Assembly (NCBI GenBank): GCA_029865195.1 | Contig: JAOUHH010000018.1 | Coordinates: forward strand, 1 to 18,465 | Direction of reading: 5' to 3' | DNA: 18,465 nt | Source of the DNA: Desulfobulbaceae bacterium | GTDB lineage: Bacteria > Desulfobacterota > Desulfobulbia > Desulfobulbales > UBA5123 | Shown here: piece after piece, positions 6,979 to 14,991 of the stretch | Position numbering within the stretch: position 1 is the stretch's first letter | How the letters are laid out: the number at the start of each line of letters is the position of its first letter | Notes under the pieces: model-generated | What the model saw: only the letters and a program-made list of their open reading frames with translations | The model's database searches: none | What the model was told of the DNA's origin: nothing | Made by a program: the position numbers and the translations under genes

Positions 6979-7455
6979 GTGAGTGACGGTGCAGGGGCAG
7001 GTCGAGTCAGTCATTTTCGCGGCCGGTCGGAACACGCTCTTGACAGCAAGGGGCGGTTGAATATTCCGACCAGGTTTCGGGATGTCTTGCGTCGTCAGTA
7101 TGACGAGCGGCTGATGGTTGCGCCCTGGCACAACTGCCTCCGGGCCTATCCGTTGCCCCAGTGGGAGGAACTCGAGATGACCCTGCGGGCGGAGGGCAAG
7201 ACCCAGCCGCAGATGATCAAGCTGCTGCGGTTTCTGGTCGGCGGGGTGGTGGACTGCCCCCTGGACAAGCAGGGGCGGGTCCTGTTGCCGCCCGGTTTGC
7301 GCGCCGGTTGTGAGGTGGATAAGGATGTGGTGGTCAGTGGCATGATCACCTATTTTGAGATATGGGACAAGGCGGTTTGGGAGAGGGAGAACCGGCCGGC
7401 GGAGGAGGACTTCCAGGCCTTTGAGCAGATCATGATCCAGTCCGGGTTGATGTAG
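6979..7455 (+). CDS. mraZ: Transcriptional regulator MraZ
   Basis: MraZ is a DNA-binding protein with two AbrB-like swapped-hairpin motifs that forms rings and regulates the dcw operon. In this 158-residue protein the first motif is ALDSKGRLNIPTRFR and the second is PLDKQGRVLLPPGLR, each with the DxxGR signature of the family. The GTG start at 6979 is preceded by GGGGG (6967-6971) at 7 nt. It is the first gene after the strong promoter and the phased GTGGT repeats, so autoregulation is likely. The stop is 3 nt before the next start. Confidence 0.96.
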   Translation: MSDGAGAGRVSHFRGRSEHALDSKGRLNIPTRFRDVLRRQYDERLMVAPWHNCLRAYPLPQWEELEMTLRAEGKTQPQMIKLLRFLVGGVVDCPLDKQGRVLLPPGLRAGCEVDKDVVVSGMITYFEIWDKAVWERENRPAEEDFQAFEQIMIQSGLM

Positions 7456-7458
7456 CGC

Positions 7459-8355
7459 ATGGATGCCCGGCATCAACCGGTTCTGCTGGCCGAGGTGCTC
7501 GAGTGGCTGGCGCCCCGGGATGGCGGCATCTATGTGGATGGGAATCTCGGCTTGGGCGGTCACTCGGCAAAAATCCTCGAGGCCAGCGCGCCCCACGGCC
7601 GACTGGTCGCCTTTGATTGGGACGCGGCGGCGATGGCCATCGCCAGGGAGCGGTTGGCGGGTTTCGGCGACCGGGTGCATTTCGTCAGGCGGAATTTTGC
7701 GGCGATAGGCGATACCCTGGCGGAGTTGGGGGTCGGCAAGGTGGACGGCATCCTGCTTGACCTGGGGCTCTCCTCGCTGCAACTGGACGAGAGTGGCCGC
7801 GGTTTTACCTTCAAGGGCAGTGAGCCGCTGGACATGCGCATGGATGACCGTGGCGGGAAAACGGCAGCCGATCTGCTGAACACCGCCAGTCAGGACGAGC
7901 TGGCCGATATATTCTACTACTACGGTGAAGAGCGGCAGGCCCGGCCCATCGCGGCCCGGATCGTCGAGGCGCGGCGGAGCGAGGCCTTTGTCGCTACCGA
8001 GCAACTGGTAAAGGTCGTGGAGTGGGCTGTGCCGAAGCGTTTTCATCCCAAGAAGATTCATGTTGCCACCAAGGTATTCCAGGCCCTGCGGATCGCCGTG
8101 AACGGTGAGCTCGAGAATCTGGCGCGCGTCCTCGCGGACGGGGCCGGGCTTCTGGCACCTGGTGGCCGTTTCTGTGTCATCTCTTTTCATTCTTTGGAAG
8201 ATCGTCTTGTCAAACAGGCCTTTCATGATAACCCGGCCTTGCGGGTGTTGACCCGGAAGCCGATAGTCGCCGGGGCTGGGGAACTGGCGGTCAATCCGCG
8301 CGCGCGGAGCGCCAAGCTCCGGGTCGCCGAGCTGGGGAGGGGGGACAATGCTTAA
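7459..8355 (+). CDS. rsmH: 16S rRNA (cytosine(1402)-N(4))-methyltransferase
   Basis: RsmH (MraW) uses S-adenosylmethionine to methylate N4 of C1402 in the 16S rRNA decoding centre. The 298-residue length is typical. HQPVLLAEVLEWL opens the protein, the SAM-binding glycine loop is GNLGLGGHS (28-36), and LLDLGLSSLQLD, GFTFKGSEPLDMRMD, ISFHSLEDRLVK and NPRARSAKLRVAE follow in family order. The ATG lies 3 nt after the mraZ stop with little Shine-Dalgarno of its own, so translation is probably coupled. The 3' end overlaps ftsL by 8 nt. Confidence 0.97.
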   Translation: MDARHQPVLLAEVLEWLAPRDGGIYVDGNLGLGGHSAKILEASAPHGRLVAFDWDAAAMAIARERLAGFGDRVHFVRRNFAAIGDTLAELGVGKVDGILLDLGLSSLQLDESGRGFTFKGSEPLDMRMDDRGGKTAADLLNTASQDELADIFYYYGEERQARPIAARIVEARRSEAFVATEQLVKVVEWAVPKRFHPKKIHVATKVFQALRIAVNGELENLARVLADGAGLLAPGGRFCVISFHSLEDRLVKQAFHDNPALRVLTRKPIVAGAGELAVNPRARSAKLRVAELGRGDNA

Positions 8356-8698
8356 GGATTATTCCGGGCGATATTCGTCGGTGGGGCGACGGCAAAAGGT
8401 TCGACGGCGTGGTGGTGCGGTTGTGCGCACCGACAGCGGCATGCTGTGGAAGGCGATTGGCGTGTTTGCCTCCTTTGCGGCCGTGGTCGGGGTGGCGGCG
8501 AGTCTTTGGCTCGGTTGGCAGATCGACAGCGGGCTGGGCGAGTTGGGCACCGTCCGGGAGTTGCGGCAAGAGGCGACCCTGCGCAACAAGACCTTGCTTG
8601 CCAGGAGGGATGGTCTGCACAGCCGTGAGCAGGTCGCGGCGTCGGCGGCCCGGTTGGGGTTGTATGCGCCGGCCGCGCAGCAAGTGCGGAAGCCTTAG
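8348..8698 (+). CDS. ftsL: Cell division protein FtsL (small bitopic divisome protein)
   Basis: This 116-residue protein has a basic cytoplasmic N-terminus (residues 1-30, rich in Arg), one transmembrane helix (about 33-55, LWKAIGVFASFAAVVGVAASLWLGW) and a short periplasmic heptad-like coiled coil ending in REQVAASAARLGLYAP, the usual end of FtsL and DivIC-type proteins. FtsL forms a complex with FtsB and FtsQ and activates the FtsW-FtsI septal synthase. Identity rests on topology, size and position between rsmH and ftsI, because the family is poorly conserved in sequence. The ATG at 8348 overlaps the end of rsmH by 8 nt and has a G-rich Shine-Dalgarno (GGGAGGGGGG, 8335-8344). Its partner FtsI homologue here appears catalytically dead, so FtsL may anchor a changed complex. 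Confidence 0.8.
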   Translation: MLKDYSGRYSSVGRRQKVRRRGGAVVRTDSGMLWKAIGVFASFAAVVGVAASLWLGWQIDSGLGELGTVRELRQEATLRNKTLLARRDGLHSREQVAASAARLGLYAPAAQQVRKP

Positions 8699-8710
8699 CA
8701 GGGCTTATGG

Positions 8711-10657
8711 ATGAGAAAGGAGCAACAAAAAATCGTCAGGCGCGGCTGGCTGATCATCGGCTTGGTGGTGGCAAGCGCCGTGGTGGTGACGCTGCTGATC
8801 TTGGCGCGCCTTGGCGTGTTCGACGATCGGAACGAGGCGGTTGAGGGCGATAAGGGGTTGTCGCCGGTTGTCTCGGTGGTCGGACGTAAAAGTATTTATG
8901 ACCGCAACAGTCAGGAGTTGGCAGTCAGTTTTCGGCAGACGTCGATTTACGCAAGGCCTCTGGAGATTGTCGATATCGAGGCAACGGCGCGGGACATCGC
9001 AGCTGTGCTGAAGATGGACAAGGAGGAGTTGCACTCCTTGCTGAAGGTGGAGCGCAGTTTTGTCTGGCTTGGTCGGGATTTGTCGGCGGATCAGGCTGAA
9101 AAGATCCTCGGTTTCGGTATCGCGGGGATTTACGGGGTTGACGAAATGCATCGATTCTACCCGCACAGTCAGATTGCCGCGCCGGTACTTGGTTTTGTCA
9201 AGGATGACCAGGGGCTGGCCGGTATCGAATTTCAATACGACAATGTCTTGCGTGGCATCGTTGGCAAGGATGCGGATCTTGCCGATGCCGGCATGAAAAC
9301 AAAGGGCGGCGCGGAGGAAAGCGGCGCGGATCTGATTCTCAGTCTGGATCTTTCACTTCAGTCCATGCTGGAAAAGCGGCTTGACGGGGTGATGAAGGGC
9401 GTGCAGGCAGCGTCCGGGGTGGCGGTGGTCATGGATGCGAAGACCGGCGCCGTGTTGGCGATGGCCAGTCTGCCGGCGTACGATCCGAACAGTTATTGGG
9501 ACTTTACCGCCACCGAACGGCGGAACCGGGCGGTGATTGATCCGGTTTTCGGTGGGGGTATCAGCAGTTTTTTCAAGGCCGCCGCAGCCTATGAGCAGAA
9601 GGGCGAGATCACGGCTACGGAGGCTGGCGAGGATGCCGGGCAATGGTGGCAGGAGGATGAAGGGGCCTTTGTCAGTGGGAACCTGGGCCGGGTCGCCGCA
9701 GTTGCCGTCGGGAATTCGGTCTGGCAAGGCTTTGTGGATAGGTTGGCGCTGCGGGCCGGCTCGGGGGTGGATCTGCCGGGCGACCAGGGGGCCGGTGGTG
9801 AGCGCAGGTCTTTTTTGGGCGAGGTGACGGCTGGCGCTTCGGCCATGGATCTGTTGACCGCGTTTGCCAGAACCTTGAACGGCGGGGTGTTGGTGAAGCC
9901 GCGCCTGTTGGCGGGGATCAGGCCGGCGGGTGGTGAATGGGCGCTCTCCAGTGCCAGCACGGATGGGACGGTAAAATTCCGTGCCGGACTTGCCTCGGCT
10001 TTGTGTGATGTGCTGGGGCACAAAGTGGGGCGGCGGCAGGAGTTGATTGTGGAATCCCGCCTAGTCGATCAGGCGATCGAGAGTCGTTCTCCGGCGCAGG
10101 AGCAGGAGGCTGCCGGGGTGGCCGAGGCGATCGCGGTGGAACCTGCCGGTGCGGAGCCGGCCAACGCGGAGCAAGTCGCACCCGCAGCCGCGGAGGTTGT
10201 TGAGCGTTACTACGCCACCATGCTCGGGATGATGGACGACGGAAAGGCCAATCTGGTCATGGTGGCGGCGCTGGCCGGCAGCCGCTTTGATGCCGCCGCT
10301 TCGTCGCCGCTTGCAGGACTTGGGCGTGAGGTGTTGACGGCTGCCGCCGGGGTGGGAGAGGTGAAGGCCGCGCCGCCGGAGGCAATGTCGCCGGTAAAAA
10401 ACAAAGGGTTGTATGATTCCTGGATGAAACTGCAGCAGGAGCCGGCCGAGCAGCAGTCGGATGCTCCCAGGCGGGCGGCAGGGGTGATGCCGGACGTGAA
10501 CGGACAAAGTCTGCGCAAGGCGTTGCAGACCTTGCAGCCGCTCGGCTTGGCGGTGCGGGTTAAGGGCAGCGGCCGGGTGGTTGCCCAACGGCCGGCGGCA
10601 GGCGTGGCCCTCAAGGGTACGCATGAAATTTCCCTTACGCTCAAATTGGAGCAATAG
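8711..10657 (+). CDS. FtsI/PBP homologue lacking the catalytic residues (pseudo-transpeptidase) with PASTA-like C-terminus
   Basis: It sits in the ftsI slot and has the class B PBP layout in 648 residues: a membrane anchor (about 13-36), a pedestal/dimerisation domain (about 50-215, with SIYDRNSQELAVS and RFYPHSQIAAPVLGF), a transpeptidase-fold region (about 216-560), and a PASTA-like domain (593-648, from MPDVNGQSLRKAL). The usual NRAV-x-D-xx-EPGSTFK block reads NRAVIDPVFGGGISSFFK. Without gaps, the nucleophile Ser falls on G283 and the SxxK Lys on S286. SGN (322-324) matches the SxN motif. The KTGT motif before the YIASFVG-like strand (here RYYATMLG, 499-506) is missing: AAGVAEAIA (467-475) lies there in an Ala/Glu/Pro-rich linker (about 458-497). 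The SxxK-to-SxN distance is also short. The frame is intact throughout, which argues for a retained structural role. An SFFK tetrad (286-289) one turn downstream is the only possible remnant. Septal transpeptidation by this protein is unlikely. Confidence 0.85.
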   Translation: MRKEQQKIVRRGWLIIGLVVASAVVVTLLILARLGVFDDRNEAVEGDKGLSPVVSVVGRKSIYDRNSQELAVSFRQTSIYARPLEIVDIEATARDIAAVLKMDKEELHSLLKVERSFVWLGRDLSADQAEKILGFGIAGIYGVDEMHRFYPHSQIAAPVLGFVKDDQGLAGIEFQYDNVLRGIVGKDADLADAGMKTKGGAEESGADLILSLDLSLQSMLEKRLDGVMKGVQAASGVAVVMDAKTGAVLAMASLPAYDPNSYWDFTATERRNRAVIDPVFGGGISSFFKAAAAYEQKGEITATEAGEDAGQWWQEDEGAFVSGNLGRVAAVAVGNSVWQGFVDRLALRAGSGVDLPGDQGAGGERRSFLGEVTAGASAMDLLTAFARTLNGGVLVKPRLLAGIRPAGGEWALSSASTDGTVKFRAGLASALCDVLGHKVGRRQELIVESRLVDQAIESRSPAQEQEAAGVAEAIAVEPAGAEPANAEQVAPAAAEVVERYYATMLGMMDDGKANLVMVAALAGSRFDAAASSPLAGLGREVLTAAAGVGEVKAAPPEAMSPVKNKGLYDSWMKLQQEPAEQQSDAPRRAAGVMPDVNGQSLRKALQTLQPLGLAVRVKGSGRVVAQRPAAGVALKGTHEISLTLKLEQ

Positions 10658-10662
10658 CATTG

Positions 10663-12294
10663 ATGCCCAAGGGTGAAAACGGCTTGCCGGTTAAAGACTT
10701 GACAGAGCTTTTGCGCGGGATTGCGGCGCAGGTCGAGGGTATTGCCGGCGAGGTGAAAATCACCAAGGTCACCGCTGATTCTAGGGAGGCGGGCCCCGGG
10801 GTCCTGTTTGTGGCGGTATCCGGCCTTCGGGTGGATGGCCATGATTTTGTCGAGCAGGCTGCGGCTGCAGGTTGCGCGGCGGTTGTGGTGCAGAAGGGTC
10901 GGTTGAAAGACGCGGTTGGCAAGAGGCTGAAGGCGGTGCGGATCGTGGTCGATGATACCCGCCGCGCGCTCGGTGAGTTGGCGGCGGCGTTCTATGGCCA
11001 TCCCGCTAACCGGCTGCGGATGATCGCCATCACCGGCACCAACGGCAAAACCACCACCTCGTATCTGCTGGAGGGGGTGCTGGCGGCGGCGGGCGCAAGC
11101 CCTGGGGTGATCGGTACGGTGAGCTACCGCTTCGCCGGCCAGGAACTGCCCGCCCCCTATACCACCCCCGAGGCGGTGCAGTTGCAGCAACTGTTGTGGC
11201 AGATGGTGGAACGGCGGGTAACGCATGTGGTGATGGAGGTTTCGTCTCATGCCCTGGCGCAGGGACGGTTGCAGGGTGTGCTTTTCGATGTCGCCCTCTT
11301 CACCAATCTCACCCGGGACCATCTGGATTTCCATGGCGACATGGAAAGCTATTTCAACGCCAAGAAGTTGTTGTTCACCGAGCACCTCAAGCAGGGAGCG
11401 ACGGCGGTGATCTTGCAGGAAGGCGAAGGCGGCGAGAATGCGGCCGAGCTCGGCTGGGGTAGGCGACTGGCCGGTGAATTGGCCGCCGATGCCGGGTGGC
11501 GGGCAGCCAAACGCACCATCATCACCTGCGGGATGGAAGCGGGCAGCGATATCTTCCCCGGGCGGACGGTGAAGAGCCTGGCCGGCATCGAGGCTGAGGT
11601 TGCCCTGCCGGGCGGCGTGATGCCGATGGCGACACGGCTGGTTGGGGACTACAACCTGAAAAATGTTCTCGGGTGCCTGGGGGTCGGAACTGCCCTTGGC
11701 CTAGATATGGAGAGGATGCGGCAGGCGCTCGGCAGCTTCGCCGGGGTGCCGGGGCGGCTTGAGCGGGTGGGCGAGGTTGATGCTTGTCGGCCGGCCGTTT
11801 TTGTCGACTACGCCCATACCCCGGACGCCCTCGAGAATGTGCTGACCACCTTGCGGGAGTTGACCTCGGGCCGCTTGATCGTGATCTTTGGCTGCGGCGG
11901 CGACCGCGACCGCGGCAAGCGGCCGTTGATGGGCGCGGTCGCTGGGCGACTGGCCGATGTGGTGTTGGTGACCTCGGATAATCCGCGCAGCGAATCGCCG
12001 GAAATGATCCTCGCGGAGATCGAAACCGGGTTACGCGGGTTGCCGCGTCTGCGGGGCGAGGCCTTGCTCAGGCGGCCCTGGCTGTGCGGCTATGACATCA
12101 TCGCCTCGCGTCGGGAAGCGATCCGGGTTGGCGTACAAGGCGCACAGTCCGGCGATGTTGTTCTGCTCAGCGGCAAGGGGCACGAGTGTTATCAGATCGA
12201 CCGGGCCGGCAAGAAGTTTTTCGATGACCGGTTGGAGGCTCGACAAAGCCTTGCGGTGGTGGGTTTTGAGCCACGGAAGGAAACACTGCGATGA
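10663..12294 (+). CDS. murE: UDP-MurNAc-L-Ala-D-Glu:meso-diaminopimelate ligase
   Basis: MurE adds meso-diaminopimelate to UDP-MurNAc-L-Ala-D-Glu with ATP in the cytoplasm. The 543-residue protein shows the N-terminal Mur domain (DSREAGPGVLFVAVSG), the ATP loop GTNGKTT (125-131), the HxxxQGR-type stretch SSHALAQGR, FTNLTRDHLDFHG, DYAHTPDAL, FGCGGDRDRGKR, the mDAP-selecting DNPR motif (439-442) and KGHE (505-508). The DNPR motif indicates mDAP peptidoglycan, as in Gram-negative bacteria. ATG at 10663 is used; a TTG immediately before it (10660) is an alternative, as GGAG (10648-10651) lies 11 nt and 8 nt away respectively. It is slightly longer than many MurE proteins because of N-terminal residues and a loop near 255-285. 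Confidence 0.96.
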   Translation: MPKGENGLPVKDLTELLRGIAAQVEGIAGEVKITKVTADSREAGPGVLFVAVSGLRVDGHDFVEQAAAAGCAAVVVQKGRLKDAVGKRLKAVRIVVDDTRRALGELAAAFYGHPANRLRMIAITGTNGKTTTSYLLEGVLAAAGASPGVIGTVSYRFAGQELPAPYTTPEAVQLQQLLWQMVERRVTHVVMEVSSHALAQGRLQGVLFDVALFTNLTRDHLDFHGDMESYFNAKKLLFTEHLKQGATAVILQEGEGGENAAELGWGRRLAGELAADAGWRAAKRTIITCGMEAGSDIFPGRTVKSLAGIEAEVALPGGVMPMATRLVGDYNLKNVLGCLGVGTALGLDMERMRQALGSFAGVPGRLERVGEVDACRPAVFVDYAHTPDALENVLTTLRELTSGRLIVIFGCGGDRDRGKRPLMGAVAGRLADVVLVTSDNPRSESPEMILAEIETGLRGLPRLRGEALLRRPWLCGYDIIASRREAIRVGVQGAQSGDVVLLSGKGHECYQIDRAGKKFFDDRLEARQSLAVVGFEPRKETLR

Positions 12295-12376
12295 AACTCA
12301 CGGCCGGATCGAGTTTTTTGTTTGCCGCGTCTTGGGGGGAGATGTATATACGCGGCGAAATGGGAACAATCGAGCG

Positions 12377-12382
12377 AGGAGG
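12377..12382 (+). promoter_or_regulatory. Strong Shine-Dalgarno deciding the murF start
   Basis: A perfect AGGAGG, followed by more G residues, lies 7 nt before the ATG at 12390. This is the best ribosome-binding site near the murF 5' end. It argues that translation starts there and not at the upstream in-frame ATG at 12291, which overlaps the murE stop and has only AAGGA 9 nt upstream. Confidence 0.6.
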
Positions 12383-12389
12383 GGGGACG

Positions 12390-13898
12390 ATGCAGCTAGG
12401 GAGAAGATCGGAGGTGGATGCGGATCGGCCATCTGTCGGGCGGGTTGCCGCGGATATGGGCACCGGCTTCATGACCCTGCAGGACCCGTCGTGGTCGTTG
12501 TCGCAGGTGTTGCTCGCCACCGGCGGGCGATTCGTCTGCGGTACGCCGCAGGCAAGGTTCCGTTCCGTTTCCACGGACAGCCGCACCATTGCGGTCGGTG
12601 ATCTGTTCCTCGCTCTGCCGGGTGATCTGCATGATGGCCTGGCCTTTGTGCATGAGGCGGTACGAAAAGGGGCGGCCGGGATCATTGTCGAGCGCCTGCC
12701 GGAATCATTGCCGGCGGTGCCGGTGATCCTCGTTGAGGACGCCCTGGTCGCCCTTGGCGATCTCGCCGCTTACCGCCGCTCACAGATGGAGCGGCTGCAG
12801 GTGGTGGCGATAACCGGCAGCTCCGGAAAGACCACGGTCAAGGAGATGACCGCCGCCATCCTTGAGCAAAAGAAGCGGGTGCTGAAGACCAAGGGGAATT
12901 TCAATAACCTGATCGGGTTGCCGCTCTCCCTGTTGCCGGTTGGGCGCGAGGACGACGTGGCGGTGCTGGAGATGGGGATGAACCGGGCCGGCGAGATAGC
13001 CCGTCTGGCCGAGATCGCCGATCCCGATATTGCCTGCATCACCAACGTGCAGCCGGCGCATCTCGCCGGTTTCGGCGACATCGAGGGGGTTGCCAAGGCC
13101 AAAGGGGAGTTGTTCGCCGGGGTGAAATCCTGGTCAACCCTGGTGGTGAATATCGACGACAAGCGGGTTCGCAGGCTTGCCCGCAAGTGCGAGCAGAAGA
13201 AGATCACCTTCGGCCGGCATCGCCTGGCGGATGTACGGGCCACCCACATCCGCGATCATGGCGCCGAGGGGGTGGGGTTCACCCTGCATCTCAAGGGCAA
13301 CAAGAGTCGGGTCAATCTGCGGGCGATGGGCGCCCACAATGTCATGAACAGCCTTGCCGCCGCCGGCATCGCCCATGCCGCAGGGATGCGGATGGCGGCC
13401 ATCGTCAGCGGGCTTGAGTCCTATCAGGGCTTCGACAAGCGGCTGCAGGTGCGGAAGTTGGCCAACGGCCTCCACGTGGTCAACGACACCTATAACGCCA
13501 ACCCCGCCTCGATGCTGGCGGCGCTGGAGACGGTGCGCGGGGTGGGTCGCAATAGCAGGACCGTGGCCGTGCTTGGCGACATGCTGGAACTCGGGCAGCA
13601 GAGCAAGGATGCCCATGCCTCAACCGGCGGATCGGTGGCCGGGCTGGGCTACGATTACCTGCTTGTCGTTGGTGAGTTTGCCGCCGACATGGTGGCCGGG
13701 GCAAAAAAGGCTGGGATGGCCGGCGCCCGGGCGAAACGGTTTGACGGCAAGGCGGCACTGCTGAAGTTTGTCGGCGGTCTGCTCGCAAAAGGGGAGCTGG
13801 GCAAAGGCGACTGGGTACTTGTCAAGGGGTCGCGGGGGATGCGGATGGAAACAATAGTTGCCGATATTGAGAAGCTGGTCGCGGGAGAAACGGTCTAA
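12390..13898 (+). CDS. murF: UDP-N-acetylmuramoyl-tripeptide:D-alanyl-D-alanine ligase
   Basis: MurF adds D-Ala-D-Ala to the UDP-MurNAc-tripeptide. Counting from 12390 (502 residues), it shows the N-terminal Mur domain (SVSTDSRTIAVGDLFLALPG), the ATP loop GSSGKTT (143-149), KGNFNNLIGLPLSLL, EMGMNRAGEI, TNVQPAHLAGFGD, NDTYNANPASM, VLGDMLELG and VKGSRGMRME, all in family order. Recognisable homology begins only around WSLSQVLLATGG, so about 30 residues remain as an N-terminal extension even from this start. An upstream in-frame ATG at 12291, which forms ATGA with the murE stop, would add 33 residues without MurF character. ATG at 12471 would match usual MurF length but has a poor Shine-Dalgarno. 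The stop overlaps mraY by one base. Confidence 0.95.
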   Translation: MQLGRRSEVDADRPSVGRVAADMGTGFMTLQDPSWSLSQVLLATGGRFVCGTPQARFRSVSTDSRTIAVGDLFLALPGDLHDGLAFVHEAVRKGAAGIIVERLPESLPAVPVILVEDALVALGDLAAYRRSQMERLQVVAITGSSGKTTVKEMTAAILEQKKRVLKTKGNFNNLIGLPLSLLPVGREDDVAVLEMGMNRAGEIARLAEIADPDIACITNVQPAHLAGFGDIEGVAKAKGELFAGVKSWSTLVVNIDDKRVRRLARKCEQKKITFGRHRLADVRATHIRDHGAEGVGFTLHLKGNKSRVNLRAMGAHNVMNSLAAAGIAHAAGMRMAAIVSGLESYQGFDKRLQVRKLANGLHVVNDTYNANPASMLAALETVRGVGRNSRTVAVLGDMLELGQQSKDAHASTGGSVAGLGYDYLLVVGEFAADMVAGAKKAGMAGARAKRFDGKAALLKFVGGLLAKGELGKGDWVLVKGSRGMRMETIVADIEKLVAGETV

Positions 13899-14977
13899 TG
13901 CTCTATCATCTGTTATTCCCTCTGCATGGGGTGTTTAGCGGCTTCAACGTTTTCCGCTATATCACCTTCAGGTCCATCGGCGCGACCCTGACCGCCTTTG
14001 TGCTGGTAATACTCTGCGGCACCCGTTTTGTTACCTTGATGCGGGAGCATCAGATCGGGCAGGTGGTGCGGACGGACGGCCCGGAGTCGCATTTCAGCAA
14101 GAAGGGGGTGCCGACCATGGGCGGTCTGTTGATCATCCTGGCACTGACCTTCACCACCCTGCTCTGGGCCGACCTGAATAACCATCTGATCTGGCTGGTG
14201 CTGGGGATTACCATCTGGTACGGCGCGATCGGCGCCTACGACGATTATCGCAAGATCAAGCGGCAGAACAGCAAGGGGTTGAGCGCCCGCGGCAAGATGC
14301 TGCTGCAGATCGGCGGGGCGGCGCTGCTCGGCTGGCTGCTCTCCATGCACCATGCCTTTGACGGGCGGGTCAGTCTGCCCTTCTTCAAGCACATCACCCC
14401 CAACCTCGGCGAATGGTATGTGCTCTTCGCCATCATGGTTATCGTCGGCGCCTCCAATGCCGTCAATCTCACCGACGGCCTTGACGGTCTCGCCACCGGG
14501 CCGACCGCGATCACCGCCGGCGTTTACCTGCTCTTTTCGTATTTGGCCGGCCACGCCGTTCTCGCCTCCTATCTGCAGATTCCGTATGTGGAGGGGGCGG
14601 GCGAGTTGTCGGTGTTCTGCGGCGCACTGGTCGGGGCAAGCCTCGGTTTCCTGTGGTTCAATGCCTTTCCGGCGCAGGTATTCATGGGCGATGTCGGCTC
14701 CCTAGCGCTGGGCGGGGCCATGGGCACCGTGGCGGTGATGATCAAACAGGAGTTCCTGCTCGCGGTGGTGGGCGGCATCTTCGTCATGGAGGCGCTCTCG
14801 GTCATCATGCAGGTTGGGTATTACAAGGTCAGCGGCGGCAAGCGGATCTTTCTGATGGCGCCGTTTCATCATCATTTCGAAAAGAAAGGGTGGCAGGAGC
14901 CCAAGGTGGTGGTCCGTTTCTGGATCGTTTCCATCATGCTGGCCCTGCTGGCGCTCGCCACCCTGAAGCTGCGTTAA
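13898..14977 (+). CDS. mraY: Phospho-N-acetylmuramoyl-pentapeptide transferase
   Basis: MraY is a polytopic inner-membrane enzyme that transfers phospho-MurNAc-pentapeptide to undecaprenyl phosphate, giving lipid I. The 359-residue length is typical and there are about ten hydrophobic segments. Active-site signatures are YDDYRKIKRQNSKGLSAR (from Y114, with the Asp pair D115-D116), NLTDGLDGLATG (190-201), MGDVGS (263-268) and the HHH motif (324-326). The ATG shares its A with the murF TAA stop, so translation is coupled. murD follows after 14 nt. Confidence 0.97.
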   Translation: MLYHLLFPLHGVFSGFNVFRYITFRSIGATLTAFVLVILCGTRFVTLMREHQIGQVVRTDGPESHFSKKGVPTMGGLLIILALTFTTLLWADLNNHLIWLVLGITIWYGAIGAYDDYRKIKRQNSKGLSARGKMLLQIGGAALLGWLLSMHHAFDGRVSLPFFKHITPNLGEWYVLFAIMVIVGASNAVNLTDGLDGLATGPTAITAGVYLLFSYLAGHAVLASYLQIPYVEGAGELSVFCGALVGASLGFLWFNAFPAQVFMGDVGSLALGGAMGTVAVMIKQEFLLAVVGGIFVMEALSVIMQVGYYKVSGGKRIFLMAPFHHHFEKKGWQEPKVVVRFWIVSIMLALLALATLKLR

Positions 14978-14991
14978 AGGAAACGTGAGCC

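Noticed and set aside
6669..6986. 105-codon plus-strand open frame before mraZ
   Set aside because: It runs through the mraZ promoter and operator, has no good ribosome-binding site, and its composition is not that of a structured protein.
6814..8226. 470-codon minus-strand open frame opposite mraZ and rsmH
   Set aside because: It is antisense to two well-recognised genes, has Gln/His/Pro/Arg-rich composition typical of shadow frames in GC-rich DNA, and shows no family motif. The same applies to long antisense frames at 2311-3507, 3681-4637, 4713-5954, 10210-11385 and 15118-16329.
9563..9577. S286-F-F-K289 in the FtsI homologue as a surviving SxxK catalytic motif
   Set aside because: In a gap-free alignment it sits three residues downstream of the proper site, lacks the preceding EPGS context, and the KTG motif is also gone. 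Kept only as a possibility to test in a model.
8711..10657. Frameshift or pseudogene as explanation of the lost motifs in the ftsI homologue
   Set aside because: The frame is open for 648 codons, and conserved stretches before (NRAV-x-D), within (SGN) and after (RYYATMLG, PASTA-like domain) the lost motifs are all in the same frame.
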